From assembly GCF_020035535.1 (NCBI RefSeq), contig NZ_CP083349.1, positions 3,056,501-3,120,500 on the forward strand: a DNA stretch of 64,000 nucleotides, in the 5' to 3' direction. The DNA is from Ensifer adhaerens. Its GTDB lineage: Bacteria > Pseudomonadota > Alphaproteobacteria > Rhizobiales > Rhizobiaceae. Of this stretch, positions 9,122 through 18,259 are shown piece after piece. The notes under the pieces are model-generated. The model had not been told where the DNA came from. It worked only from the letters and a program-made list of their open reading frames with translations, and did no database searches. Position numbers and translations under genes: made by a program. Each line of letters starts with the position of its first letter. Position 1 is the first letter of the stretch.

Positions 9122-10204
9122 TCAACTCTCCAGCGCGTCGAAAGCGATCGGCATCAGCATAGGCGTTCCGGATCTCGCTATGTCGACGACATCACCCGCA
9201 CGATCCGCGCTGCCATAGAGGCGATAGGCCAGCACCGTCGAAGGCAGAGAGACACCAGTCTCCACCCTCACGACCGGCACGGCGTCGGCCGCCTGGTCAG
9301 ATACGATCCGAACGGCAACTTCGACGAGCTGGGCAACAAACTGGTAAAGGTCGACCGCAATGGCGCCTTTCTCCGAAACCACCGCAAGGGCTGCCTCGCC
9401 GACAGATCTGATGCGGTTACGCGCAGCGCGCGCCTGCGGCCTTGTCACCCACGCGACACGTGGTGCTGCAATGCATAGACCTTGAGCAAGCAGGATACTC
9501 GCGGCATCAACCGTCGTCTGGTCACCGCCTTCGGGCAAGCGCAAGGTATCGAAGCCGGAAGGGTCGACGACGCTCTCCCCAACGATCCGCATGACGTCCA
9601 TCGTTTCGCGGGCAAAACCAACGGTGCCAAGTTTGACGGCCGCCGCAATCTTCTGGCCGAGCGAAACGTTATCAAGATCATCAGTGACCAGCACCGAAAC
9701 GGCCGACGTAAGCCAATCGGCAACAAAAGGAATGTCGGCAGATGCCGGGAAGATCGAGGCAAACACATCCGCCGCCGACCCAAGACGAGAGGCGACAACT
9801 GCACTCAGGTCACCGACACCAAGCACGCCGCCAGGCTGATTGGACAAAGGTATGACAGTGAAGTCGAAGGCGATATAGCCGCGCCGGTCACGCACTCGGC
9901 TCCTTCGGAAACCCTCGATATAGGCTAGCTGTCCAGCATCAATCGGCAGCACAAGCCGGCCAGGACCGGCAGCCAGACAGGCAGACGTAAGGCTCCGCGA
10001 GGCGCTGTCGCTGTCGTCACCAATCAGATAGGCCGTGACATCATAGGATGCAGTCGCAAGCCCCATCTCTTCGAGATAGGTGTATCGACCGCCGGCATAC
10101 TCGTGCCGTGCGATCCGCTTTCCAGCGGAGAAGTCTTCCGCGTCGACCCAGAAGTCGACACCGCGGAAGCTCGCCTTGCGCAGCCGCACGGCCCAATCCT
10201 TCAT
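9122..10204 (-). CDS. DNA circularisation / tail protein, Mu gpN-like
   Basis: A 360-aa protein. The first about 95 residues (RKASFRGVDFWVDAEDFSAG, HEYAGGRYTYLEEMG) match the N-terminal family named after Mu N (DNA circulation protein). The remainder is variable and helical. In Mu tails, N is required for tail assembly and enters with the DNA. It follows the tape measure by 9 bases and precedes hub P. Confidence 0.87.
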   Translation of the reverse strand: MKDWAVRLRKASFRGVDFWVDAEDFSAGKRIARHEYAGGRYTYLEEMGLATASYDVTAYLIGDDSDSASRSLTSACLAAGPGRLVLPIDAGQLAYIEGFRRSRVRDRRGYIAFDFTVIPLSNQPGGVLGVGDLSAVVASRLGSAADVFASIFPASADIPFVADWLTSAVSVLVTDDLDNVSLGQKIAAAVKLGTVGFARETMDVMRIVGESVVDPSGFDTLRLPEGGDQTTVDAASILLAQGLCIAAPRVAWVTRPQARAARNRIRSVGEAALAVVSEKGAIAVDLYQFVAQLVEVAVRIVSDQAADAVPVVRVETGVSLPSTVLAYRLYGSADRAGDVVDIARSGTPMLMPIAFDALES

Positions 10205-10213
10205 GACAGTATC

Positions 10214-11989
10214 CTATTTGAAACTACCAGCCGGTCGCCCGGCGGAAGGCGGCATGCTGCGCCCCGTATCCGCATTCACTGCCGGCCGCTGACCGGGATT
10301 GGCGTAACTGCCCACCGCACTCATCTTCGAGGCCGCACTGGCGAGATCGCGCGCCGCATTGGCGATGGCAGCACCCACATCGTAGCCGGCAACCTTGAAG
10401 AAGGCCGCAGACTCCTCGATCGCCTTGCCGGCTTCCTTGCCGCCATCCGCGACGGCTGCCCCCGCCTCCTCCCCCTGACGCTTGAAGCCGAGGTCGATTT
10501 TCAAGGCAGCCTTGAAGTCTTCCTTACTCGGAACCGTGACCAGGTCGGAAAGCCCGAGGCCCGGCGCACTCGTCGGAGCGAACCCAGCTGGGATTGCATT
10601 CACCTTAGCGGCAACGGGGGTGCCCCGGCTGTGCCGGCCGACCGAAGGGTTATTAGCCTCGCGCTCGTACCGGCCCCTCTGATATTCTGCGATGGCGTCC
10701 TTGTTGCTGTAGCCGCCCTTGATCGCCATCTGCATTTTTTCGTCGTCGGAACTGGTCAGGCCCCACTTCGTCCGGTTCCAGAAACCGTTGACGCCGTTCT
10801 TCTCCAGCCCGGCATTCACCGCGGAATGATAGTCAAGTCTATCCGACATCCCGTTCAATGCTGCCGTGGCATCTGGCGCAATAGCGCTGCCGAACGAAGT
10901 CTTCAGACGCTCCCAGCTATTCGACATCTGGTCGATCGACGATTGCGTATCCGTCATCACGCGCTGCACGTCTCGCCACACAGCACCGTCGACTTCCGCT
11001 GAGTTCATCAGCTTCAAAAACCGCTCAAAGCTGTCCGTGCTGGTCATCAGCGACTGCATGCCAAGCCGGAATTCCTGGTCGGAGAACAACAACGGCAACT
11101 TGGAAAGGTCACCTTTGATTGCCTCCTTCGAGATCCGCACGAAGGCCGCCACGGCATCTTCACCGGCTTTTCGGGCCTCAGTCATCTCCTTGCGAAGGTT
11201 GATACCGAAGTCCTTGAACTTGTTTGCGGTCTCTTCGGAATACATCTTGCCGAAGATGTTCTGCGCCTGCGTCGCCGCCGAAGAAGCGTCGCCAGTATCC
11301 TCGCGGATGGTTTGCAGCATGGCGACCAGCTTTTTCAGGCCATCCTCACCCTCGTAACCCAGCGTCGCAAAGCTGTTTGCAAGGCCGGGAATGTATTGGG
11401 CCATATCCTTCAATTCGAACTGACCGGCCTTGCCGCCGACGACCATGACGTCGAAAGCCCGCTGCAGTTGCGCCGTCTCGATCTTCAGAGCGTCGGCAGC
11501 CTTCAGACCGGTATTGGCTATGTCCGCAGTCGCGGCACCCGACGCTTGCGCCGTCGCCAAAACGGACGGAAGAAAAGCCATTGCCTCTTCCAGAGATTTG
11601 CCGGACGAAACCAGCGTGTCGAGCGCCTCGATCGCGGGAGCAACGCTGTCGAACTTCAGATCCTTCGACACCTTTTGCGCCAAGGCGAAAGCGTCCGCCG
11701 TCTGCTTCGACGATGCGTCGGCCGTGATCCCGATCCGCGTCATTTGCCGCTCAAGTGCTGCGAAATCCGTCAGCGCAACCTTCGCCCCGTAGGCGATCGC
11801 TGCCGGCGCAGCATACCGAGCAATGGTCGCATACATCGCGGAGGTGGATCGCGCGAAGACGCCCTGCTGCCGGTTGAAGGCAGCAGCACGTTTGTTGATG
11901 CCATCCAGCTTGTCCGCGACGGACTTGTGCGCACTACCCGTCTTGTCGACGGCCGTGTACTTCAGTCGTGCTTCGATTTCGCGGTTCAT
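10214..11989 (-). CDS. Tail tape measure protein
   Basis: A 591-aa, largely helical protein with the conserved TMP block around residues 75-260 (GITADASSKQTADAFALAQK, SLEEAMAFLPSVLATAQASG). It is short for a tape measure, which predicts a short contractile tail. The ATG overlaps the stop of the frameshifted chaperone product (ATGA at 11986-11989), so translation is probably coupled to the extended chaperone. It acts inside the tube as length ruler. Confidence 0.92.
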   Translation of the reverse strand: MNREIEARLKYTAVDKTGSAHKSVADKLDGINKRAAAFNRQQGVFARSTSAMYATIARYAAPAAIAYGAKVALTDFAALERQMTRIGITADASSKQTADAFALAQKVSKDLKFDSVAPAIEALDTLVSSGKSLEEAMAFLPSVLATAQASGAATADIANTGLKAADALKIETAQLQRAFDVMVVGGKAGQFELKDMAQYIPGLANSFATLGYEGEDGLKKLVAMLQTIREDTGDASSAATQAQNIFGKMYSEETANKFKDFGINLRKEMTEARKAGEDAVAAFVRISKEAIKGDLSKLPLLFSDQEFRLGMQSLMTSTDSFERFLKLMNSAEVDGAVWRDVQRVMTDTQSSIDQMSNSWERLKTSFGSAIAPDATAALNGMSDRLDYHSAVNAGLEKNGVNGFWNRTKWGLTSSDDEKMQMAIKGGYSNKDAIAEYQRGRYEREANNPSVGRHSRGTPVAAKVNAIPAGFAPTSAPGLGLSDLVTVPSKEDFKAALKIDLGFKRQGEEAGAAVADGGKEAGKAIEESAAFFKVAGYDVGAAIANAARDLASAASKMSAVGSYANPGQRPAVNADTGRSMPPSAGRPAGSFK

Positions 11990-12422
11990 GATCTACTCTT
12001 GAAAGCCAGAGCGCGACGAGACCACCAGGCGATCTCGCCGATTGTCATTAGCTGGACGCGGGCGGCGTCCCATCCGAGCCGGAAGACAAGGGTGTCGGCG
12101 ACGCCGGCGAGGTTGTCGAGGCCACCCGCTTGGAGAAAAAACCGATGATCTCGTTTTGCAGATCGAGAGCGTCGCATGCTTCCAGCTGCGTGATGCAGCT
12201 GTAATCCGGGGAGCGCAAAAGCCGCTGCACATACTTGTCGACGACCGAGTGGTAGACGACAACCATGAAACCGCCAGCCCCGTTAGGCTGCCTTTCGGCA
12301 GGCTCTCCGAGGCCGTCGATGAAGATGTCCTGATAGACAGGGGCACGAAGCACAAGCTTGTCGAACGGCTCATGTCCGGGCACCTCGTACCTTTTCGAGA
12401 GAGGAACGGTCTTGTCTGCCAT
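11986..12422 (-). CDS. Extended tail assembly chaperone made by -1 frameshift (E+E' type)
   Basis: Predicted fusion of the first 96 codons of the 124-aa chaperone with 49 residues read in the -1 frame. The shift site is T TTT TTC at 12135-12141 (minus strand; the zero frame reads GGT TTT TTC TCC). After slippage the frame continues FFLQAGGLDNLAGV to GEIAWWSRRALAFKSRS and stops exactly at the tape-measure start. The -1 frame is tryptophan/leucine-rich and protein-like, resembling the E' part of P2. Total about 145 aa. This pair is a hallmark of caudoviral tails; the site is read directly, its use is inferred. Confidence 0.8.
12048..12422 (-). CDS. Tail assembly chaperone (TAC, short form)
   Basis: A 124-aa zero-frame product between tube and tape measure. 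KYEVPGHEPFDKLVLRAPVY-type N-terminus and the helical CITQLEACDALDLQNEIIGFF segment fit the Mu/P2-like TAC family. The last about 28 residues after the slippery site are low complexity (S/T/P), as usual for short TAC forms. It keeps the tape measure soluble during tail assembly. Confidence 0.87.
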   Translation of the reverse strand: MADKTVPLSKRYEVPGHEPFDKLVLRAPVYQDIFIDGLGEPAERQPNGAGGFMVVVYHSVVDKYVQRLLRSPDYSCITQLEACDALDLQNEIIGFFSKRVASTTSPASPTPLSSGSDGTPPASS

Positions 12423-12427
12423 GGAGA

Positions 12428-12802
12428 TCAGCCGCCCGTACGACGATAGGTGTCACCGACAATCGTCAGGCCGCTCACCTCGCCATTGATGCGGTTGTTT
12501 TCCGATTCCCCGGAAAAGAACGCGTCGATGAAGTGGTGCGTCACACCAGTCATCTCTTCCGTGATGACGATGTTCTGACGCGGCGCCTCCATCAGTGCGG
12601 CCAGATCAATGCCACTATCCTTGAAGGTCACGTTCGCACGCGGCGCGGTCGGGGTGCCGACACGATCGGTCGAACCATCCTGGTTGGTCACCGCCTCGAT
12701 CGACTGGCGACCCGCCAGAACCGAGAAGGTGCCCCGCAACGAAAGCGGCACGCCGCCCGAAAGGCGAACCTGCATACGGCCGCCGAAATCCTTGCCTGCC
12801 AT
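12428..12802 (-). CDS. Tail tube protein, Mu gpM-like
   Basis: A 124-aa beta-rich protein. The RGTFSVLAGRQSIEAVTNQDG start and DAFFSGESENNRINGEVSGL end match the Mu-type tube family (Phage_tube_2). It lies 5 bases upstream of the chaperone gene and just downstream of the sheath. It polymerises as hexamer rings forming the inner tube. Confidence 0.9.
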   Translation of the reverse strand: MAGKDFGGRMQVRLSGGVPLSLRGTFSVLAGRQSIEAVTNQDGSTDRVGTPTAPRANVTFKDSGIDLAALMEAPRQNIVITEEMTGVTHHFIDAFFSGESENNRINGEVSGLTIVGDTYRRTGG

Positions 12803-12829
12803 GGCTTATTTCTCCAGAGGTAAAAAGTG

Positions 12830-14308
12830 TCAGATTTCCGCGTAGACGCGAGCGAGGCCTGCGAAGATGTCGAGCGGGTTGGCCCGGTCCATCGGCAGGA
12901 CGATATCAACGCGGCTGGGATTGTCCGCGTTGCGCACGACCGTGATCTGGTCGAGAGCATCCTGCCCCGCCTCGAGAACGCCGCGCCGCGAAAGCTGGAT
13001 CGTTGAGTTCACCAGGTTGGCGCGGATGTCGTTCGGCCTGACCAGCGTCGGAAGGTTGGCCGGATTGTCGTCGACGATGGCCTTGTTCGAAAACTCATAG
13101 GCCAACTGCGCGCGATAGAACTTCAAGGCGTAGGTCGTCTGATAGATCGCCTGGATGTCGCGCAGCGCCGTATCCGGCACGCCGTTCGTCGTCTGCTGCT
13201 GCGTCACCGCCTTGTCGATCGTGACGTTGCCGGAAACATCGACCTTCCACGTTGAAACGCCGTTCGTCACCAGGCTGTTGCGCGTCGCGTAATCGGGCCA
13301 GTAGTCACGGTCGCGCGGCGCGATCATATCGACAAGCACCAGGCCAGACTGGTTTGCCGAGACCCGGCCATCCGAACCGCCATCGAGATACGATGCAATG
13401 GCGCCGACATAGGCCGACACGAACTCGTAGTCCGGCCGCGCCATGGTCACCAGCACCGGGATCAGCGAAACATGCCAGCTGTCCTTCGCGAGCGCCGAGG
13501 TGACGATCTCGCTCACCGTGCCGCTCTTCGGATAAAACACATGGCCATAGAGCTGCTGCAGGTACGACCAGCGGCCCTGTGCATTGTCGTGAAACGTGTC
13601 GAGCCGCGTCCGGTTCGTATCGTCACCAAAGGCCGAGACGACGATCTCAAAGGGATTGTCGCCCATGCCCGCCAGAACCGCCGAGACATCCGGCGTTCCG
13701 GCGCCGGCGGTCGAAGTGGCAAAGGTCAGAACGCCCTTGAAGGCGTTGATGCCCTCAAGCATCGGCAAGTAGATGTCGATGCCGGACGCATAGGCGCCCT
13801 TGTGTCGAGCCGTCAGGGTGACAACGTTTGTGGCAACCGTGGCCGTGAACGGCAGCGAGATTTTCGTGACCGGGTTGATGTAGGCGTTGATGGCTGCAGC
13901 GATTGCCGACGCAACGGCATTGGCCGTATCGCCTGCCGCGATGCTGATCGAGACATCCTCACCCGCAATCGTCACCACACCCTGACCGCCTGCAGCAGGA
14001 ACCACACCGACCGTGATCGTGCGCACTTCTGCGGTCGCACCTTCCTCGACACGACCAAGCCAGATTTCCTGCGCATTGGCATTGCGCCGCATGCGGATGA
14101 ACATCGCTTCCAGCATGGAACCACGCCCTGCGAGGTAACGCGCCTGCTCGACACTCGCGCAGAGCGCGACGCCACCGGCAGCCAGAGCACCGGCTGCCAG
14201 GCCGAAGCCAAGAAGGATCGCCCGGTTCTCGGAGGAAAACTGCCCGCCGCTTTCGACATCGAAGGCAAGCAGGGGCGCGACAACGCCGCTCGGAATTTTA
14301 GTCGTCAT
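12830..14308 (-). CDS. Tail sheath protein, Mu gpL-like
   Basis: A 492-aa contractile sheath subunit. The start at 14308 is favoured by AAGGA eight bases upstream; the upstream in-frame ATG at 14314 is alternative. The PSGVVAPLLAFDVESGG opening and the C-terminal DITVVRNADNPSRVDIVLPMD-like strand (donated between subunits) are characteristic. It overlaps the small DUF2635 gene by 11 bases. Its presence establishes myovirus morphology. Confidence 0.93.
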   Translation of the reverse strand: MTTKIPSGVVAPLLAFDVESGGQFSSENRAILLGFGLAAGALAAGGVALCASVEQARYLAGRGSMLEAMFIRMRRNANAQEIWLGRVEEGATAEVRTITVGVVPAAGGQGVVTIAGEDVSISIAAGDTANAVASAIAAAINAYINPVTKISLPFTATVATNVVTLTARHKGAYASGIDIYLPMLEGINAFKGVLTFATSTAGAGTPDVSAVLAGMGDNPFEIVVSAFGDDTNRTRLDTFHDNAQGRWSYLQQLYGHVFYPKSGTVSEIVTSALAKDSWHVSLIPVLVTMARPDYEFVSAYVGAIASYLDGGSDGRVSANQSGLVLVDMIAPRDRDYWPDYATRNSLVTNGVSTWKVDVSGNVTIDKAVTQQQTTNGVPDTALRDIQAIYQTTYALKFYRAQLAYEFSNKAIVDDNPANLPTLVRPNDIRANLVNSTIQLSRRGVLEAGQDALDQITVVRNADNPSRVDIVLPMDRANPLDIFAGLARVYAEI

Positions 14309-14465
14309 TGGCATCGTCCTTCTTCTTCGCTGGCTTGGCAGCTATGAGATCGCCGTCTTTGACCATCCGGCGGTGAAACTGGGAAAGTTCGTCGATCGGC
14401 CGACCATCTTCGGGCCAGCCGCCGGGGATCGCGCGGCCGGGCGCCGCTACGTATTTCGTCGACAT
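14298..14465 (-). CDS. Small phage tail-associated protein, DUF2635-like
   Basis: 55 aa, starting MSTKYVAAPGR and containing IPGGWPEDGRPI, then a charged C-terminal KKKDD tail. Proteins of this size and sequence immediately upstream of the sheath are common in Mu-like tails and belong to DUF2635. Function is unknown. The stop overlaps the sheath start. Confidence 0.78.
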   Translation of the reverse strand: MSTKYVAAPGRAIPGGWPEDGRPIDELSQFHRRMVKDGDLIAAKPAKKKDDANDD

Positions 14466-14498
14466 GAAATGCCTCCGCAAAAATGATGGGTGGAAAAA

Positions 14499-15224
14499 TC
14501 AGGAGGAAAGGCTTGAGACGCCGACCGTTAGGTCTACGCGCTCTGTCACATGCGCTGTCCCGGCAATCTCCTGCAGAGCCTCCGGGCTCTCCGCCAGGAA
14601 GTAGGCGCCGAGCTGCTGCAGCTTGAGCTTCGCGTAGCTGCCATCCGGCAAGGTTGCCGCGACGCTGCGAATGGGCTCCGGCAATCCGCCATCCTCGCAA
14701 TAGGTGTCTGGCGCGATCTCGATCGTATAGCGCAGCGTCATGCGCTGAAACCGCAGACCGAGATCCGGTACGGAAAAAGGCATCTCTTCAAGATTGACCA
14801 CCCGCCGCACCAACCGGCGCCAGGCGACGCCCTTCTCGCTGAATTCCAGAAGGTAGCGAATGCGCGAGCAAAGCGCGGCCAACACGAGGCGCGCGGTCGG
14901 GTCGGTCCCGGCCATGGCGTCGGCAAATTCACCCTGATTGTCTTCCGCGACCACAGCCAATTCGACGACGATGTCGATTACCGCCTGCTGTTCGACATCG
15001 GAAAAATCCGTCAACTCACCGCGCGAGGTAATCCGGGCATCGTTGCCATGAACCGCAATGACTGGTGTAAAGTCCCGATCCCGGTCGATATCCTGCACCG
15101 GGATCTCGCGGCTGTCATAGACGAGATTTCCGGCCACGGTCGGAAACGCTTCCGTTCCCGCGATCGCCGCAGTCGGGCAGAGAATTTCCACGATCAGCAG
15201 CCGAAGCGCCTCAGGTGCCAACAT
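14499..15224 (-). CDS. Probable tail terminator / completion protein
   Basis: A 241-aa protein in the place between head-tail joining protein and sheath where Mu gp37 / lambda U-type terminators are coded. It has an alternating beta/alpha pattern, with FTPVIAVHGNDARIT and LRYTIEIAPDTYCEDGG as strong strands. No motif fixes the family, so the function is by position. It begins 2 bases after the preceding gene, showing tight operon packing. Confidence 0.65.
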   Translation of the reverse strand: MLAPEALRLLIVEILCPTAAIAGTEAFPTVAGNLVYDSREIPVQDIDRDRDFTPVIAVHGNDARITSRGELTDFSDVEQQAVIDIVVELAVVAEDNQGEFADAMAGTDPTARLVLAALCSRIRYLLEFSEKGVAWRRLVRRVVNLEEMPFSVPDLGLRFQRMTLRYTIEIAPDTYCEDGGLPEPIRSVAATLPDGSYAKLKLQQLGAYFLAESPEALQEIAGTAHVTERVDLTVGVSSLSS

Positions 15225-15226
15225 GA

Positions 15227-15646
15227 TCAGGGTTCCTCGTCGACCACGATCTGCGGCTTGGCGAGAGCCACGACCGCAAGCACGGTTCCAAGCCCATCAG
15301 GGTCGAAACTCGAAATGGAGTACCACGCATCATCCTCGTGCCGACGCATGAGGAAACCAGCTTTCAGCGCTTTCCCGTCGATGAGACGGATGGAAGCCTG
15401 GGCCTGCAGCGCACGGTGCATGATCCGCCGACCATCCGCCGAAGGTTGCGCCCGCCGGTCGGATTCCATCATCGTGTTCTCGAAGAACACGGCCGACGTC
15501 TCCCATGCGGCCGGATCGGCAAGCGCCACGGCCGGTGCGGCATTCACGCTACCGCCCCCGACCGGATAGATCGTGACGGCCTTGCCGTGCACCCGCTCGA
15601 CGGTCTGGCGGCTCACCGCCGCCAGCCGATCAAACACATTACCCAT
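15227..15646 (-). CDS. Probable head-tail joining protein (lambda FII-like position)
   Basis: A 139-aa small beta protein that begins MGNVFDRLAAV. MHRALQAQASIRLIDGKALKAG and WYSISSFDPDGLGTV are consistent with stopper/FII-like proteins that close the portal vertex. The call rests on size, gene order after the DUF2190 protein and packing (2-base gaps on both sides). Confidence 0.6.
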   Translation of the reverse strand: MGNVFDRLAAVSRQTVERVHGKAVTIYPVGGGSVNAAPAVALADPAAWETSAVFFENTMMESDRRAQPSADGRRIMHRALQAQASIRLIDGKALKAGFLMRRHEDDAWYSISSFDPDGLGTVLAVVALAKPQIVVDEEP

Positions 15647-15648
15647 CG

Positions 15649-15984
15649 TCAGACCGTCGTCGCGCCGAGCTTGACCGCAACGGTATCGGACGGGTTGGCC
15701 GCAGCTTCGACGGCGGTACCGAGAAGCGTGTTGCCCGAAGCCGTCTTGTTCACCACCTTGGCCGCGTTATCCCAATAGACCTTGTCGCCGATTGCGATTG
15801 CCAAGGCAGAAGTCTTGGGCATGCGGAAAACGCCGTTGGTCTGAAGCGCGAAGGTCACGCCCTCGGCCGCCGTGGACGAGGCCACACCGACGAGAGATCC
15901 AACGACGACCGCGGCGCCCGAGACGACACCACCGGCCGGCGCGGGGATGTCGATCGCATCCCCTGGCTGAATGAAGTTTTTCAT
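15649..15984 (-). CDS. DUF2190 capsid-associated (cement-like) protein
   Basis: 111 aa. I start at 15984 (MKNFIQPGDAID), with AGAGGA upstream; the three-residue longer start lacks that spacing. GDAIDIPAPAGGVVSGAAVVVG and the V-Y-W-D-N-A core are typical of DUF2190, a family coded next to major capsid genes and thought to decorate or stabilise the shell. Confidence 0.85.
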   Translation of the reverse strand: MKNFIQPGDAIDIPAPAGGVVSGAAVVVGSLVGVASSTAAEGVTFALQTNGVFRMPKTSALAIAIGDKVYWDNAAKVVNKTASGNTLLGTAVEAAANPSDTVAVKLGATTV

Positions 15985-16046
15985 AGTCCACATCCTCTTG
16001 ATTTCAGGAGGGCCTCAAAGAGGCTCCGATGGAGAGTGACCGGGGC

Positions 16047-17549
16047 TTATGCCCCGGCGTTCTTGTAGCCGCCGCGGAAGTCGGTAGCGCCGCAACCGAA
16101 ATCGTGCTCGACAGACATGGCGAAGCCCTGCTGCCCAAACGGCTCGTCGAACCTCACGCGCGGCGCCTCGTAACCGTCGAGGTAACCCCAGCGATAATTC
16201 GAGATGCCGGCGGCCGGGTCAGCAAACATGTGCCAGGCGTTGCCTTCGATCTGCGCTGTCTCGACCGGCTCCAGGCGTCCGGAGAAGATGTTGACGTTGG
16301 AAGCCGTTGCCGGCGTGATCGATGCCACCAGCTTTTCCGCCTCGGTGATCTTGTCGGGACCGACGAGAAGGATGCGTGCACGGTTCTCCAGCAGCGGATT
16401 TTTGTCGAGCGACTTCTGCTTCGACATAGCCGCGCGACCCAGGGCAACCGAGTCGACAGAGATCGCGGCAGCCGCGCCGGCCAGATTGGCATGGTCGGCA
16501 TGGAACACGTCCTTGCCATCCGCGAGCTTTCCATTGAAAGCGCTGGCGTAGAAGGTCGTTTCCTCGAACAGAGCGACCGTCGAACCGTAGCTGCCGAGCA
16601 GTTCCGAGATCGCGCCGAGATCGTCGTTGATCAGCATCTGCCGCGTAATGCGCAGGGCGATCGCATAGCTGAATACCGAGATCTGTTCCTTGCCTTCCGA
16701 GAAGGTGCCGTACTTGATCTCGCCGTCTTCAGCGACCTTTTTCAGCATCGGGAAATCGCCGAGCTTGACCGAGGTATGCGGGCGGAAATCACGGAAATTC
16801 CGCTGGCGAGAGATCCGACGATAGGTCGGCTGCGCCAGAGCGTAACGCGCTTCGAGGGTTCGATTGACGGAACCTTCGAAGATCGCCGGAAAGTCCGACG
16901 TCGTGTGCGATGCACGCGTGTAGATCTCGTCGACCTGGCGGGCATTCAGCATCAAACCGCCACGGTAGCCGACGCATTCGGCAGCGATGTCGATCAGCCC
17001 GCGAGACATGTAGCCGCGAGCTGCTTCGCTCGGGCCGGCCTGCGGAACAGGAACGCCCATGCGATAGGCAAGGGCTTCGGTCATGGCCGAACGGCGCGTT
17101 TCCCGCTCGTCGAGAATAACGCGTGCCGGAGCCGTGGGGTTGGCGGAAGACCGTGCTGCGAGGTGTTCGAAAGCACGGACGCGAAAGTCCGCGACGCTGG
17201 ATCCGTTGCGCAGCGCCTCGGAGATCGCATCATCAGCCATGCCAGCCTGGCGACCCAGCGCCAGAATTTCGGCAGAGCGCTGCCCTTCACCTGCAGGCGG
17301 TGTCTGGGTTGCCTGCGGTGCGGGCGCGGTCGGGAGCGGGGTGCCGGCGCGCTGGTCGAGACCTTCGAGTTCGGATTCGCGCTTGGCGATCTTTTCCTCG
17401 GTGTCGCCGATTTCCTTGAGGATGCCCTTGTGTTCATCCTCGATGGAGCGCGCCGCATCGGCCTCCATGCCGTCCTTTACTTCCGCCAGCTTGGCAGCGG
17501 CGCGAGCCTTGAGCTTGGCAAGGTGCTCCCGCAATTCTTTGAGGGTCAT
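16047..17549 (-). CDS. Major capsid protein with N-terminal scaffolding (delta) domain
   Basis: A 500-aa protein. I choose the ATG at 17549 because AGGAT lies eight bases upstream; an ATG six codons earlier is possible. Residues 1-70 are a highly charged coiled coil, expected to be the internal scaffold removed by the prohead protease upstream. A P/A/T linker follows, then the HK97-type shell domain from about 150. KLADGKDVFHADHANL and RVRFDEPFGQQGFAM are conserved shell segments. Confidence 0.88.
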   Translation of the reverse strand: MTLKELREHLAKLKARAAAKLAEVKDGMEADAARSIEDEHKGILKEIGDTEEKIAKRESELEGLDQRAGTPLPTAPAPQATQTPPAGEGQRSAEILALGRQAGMADDAISEALRNGSSVADFRVRAFEHLAARSSANPTAPARVILDERETRRSAMTEALAYRMGVPVPQAGPSEAARGYMSRGLIDIAAECVGYRGGLMLNARQVDEIYTRASHTTSDFPAIFEGSVNRTLEARYALAQPTYRRISRQRNFRDFRPHTSVKLGDFPMLKKVAEDGEIKYGTFSEGKEQISVFSYAIALRITRQMLINDDLGAISELLGSYGSTVALFEETTFYASAFNGKLADGKDVFHADHANLAGAAAAISVDSVALGRAAMSKQKSLDKNPLLENRARILLVGPDKITEAEKLVASITPATASNVNIFSGRLEPVETAQIEGNAWHMFADPAAGISNYRWGYLDGYEAPRVRFDEPFGQQGFAMSVEHDFGCGATDFRGGYKNAGA

Positions 17550-17618
17550 GATAATATCCTTATTCATGAAGCCGCGCCCCTGACGGCCGAAGATGGGGCA
17601 GATGGCGGTGCGGGATCG

Positions 17619-18248
17619 CTAGCGCGCCAATTGGTTTTGAGCGGCAGCCATGCGCATACGGATGCGCACGATCTCGCTCACATCAGCCGCGCCACCGATG
17701 ACGCGGCAGGCAAATGTTTCTGAAGCATCGCCGCCAGAGCGAACCTGCGCGCCGGCGTCCGCAGGGATAGGGACAGCAGAGATTTCCCACGGCTCCCAAT
17801 CGATCACCCGATGGATCGGGATTTGGCCGGCCCGCTCTTTCTTTTCGACAGCGTGAATGCGGTAGCCGACCGAGATGTTCGACACGACGCCTTCGACGAT
17901 CTTGGCGACCCGATCCGCAGCGCCCGGCGCCTTGGAAAGCTGCACCTTCGCAACGCCGACGCCGTTCTCGATCTTTGCCGATCCACGGACAACCGAGCCA
18001 ATCACATCGTCGAGGCTGTACTTTGAGTGCGTGTCGAGAAACGGCGCACCGCTGTTAAGACGACCGAGCCGGACACTCTTCGCGTTGACGATCAGCTCCT
18101 CGTCGAACTCGCCCTCGATCCAGGACACACGACGGAAGGTCGCCCCCGTAGTCCATACAACCTCGACCGTGTTCGCCGCTTCGTCGAACGAAGCCGAACG
18201 CACTTCCGCATCCCGAATGAGCTTCGGGAGCTGAATAACATTGCTCAT
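17619..18248 (-). CDS. HK97-type prohead protease
   Basis: A 209-aa herpesvirus-assemblin-fold serine protease. SGAPFLDTHSKYSLDDVIGSV carries the catalytic His, and GVVSNISVGYRI the Ser. WEPWEISAVPIPADAGA is the conserved C-terminal segment. It cleaves scaffold and capsid delta domain. I start at 18248 (MSNVIQLPK). It lies between portal and capsid genes, and the C-terminal tail after about 190 looks disordered. Confidence 0.88.
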   Translation of the reverse strand: MSNVIQLPKLIRDAEVRSASFDEAANTVEVVWTTGATFRRVSWIEGEFDEELIVNAKSVRLGRLNSGAPFLDTHSKYSLDDVIGSVVRGSAKIENGVGVAKVQLSKAPGAADRVAKIVEGVVSNISVGYRIHAVEKKERAGQIPIHRVIDWEPWEISAVPIPADAGAQVRSGGDASETFACRVIGGAADVSEIVRIRMRMAAAQNQLAR

Positions 18249-18259
18249 GATGGGTGGCC

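Noticed and set aside
16029..17723. Long plus-strand reading frame (564 codons) opposite the capsid gene
   Set aside because: Mirror of the capsid and protease codon structure; Arg/His-rich composition, no ribosome site, no recognisable motif.
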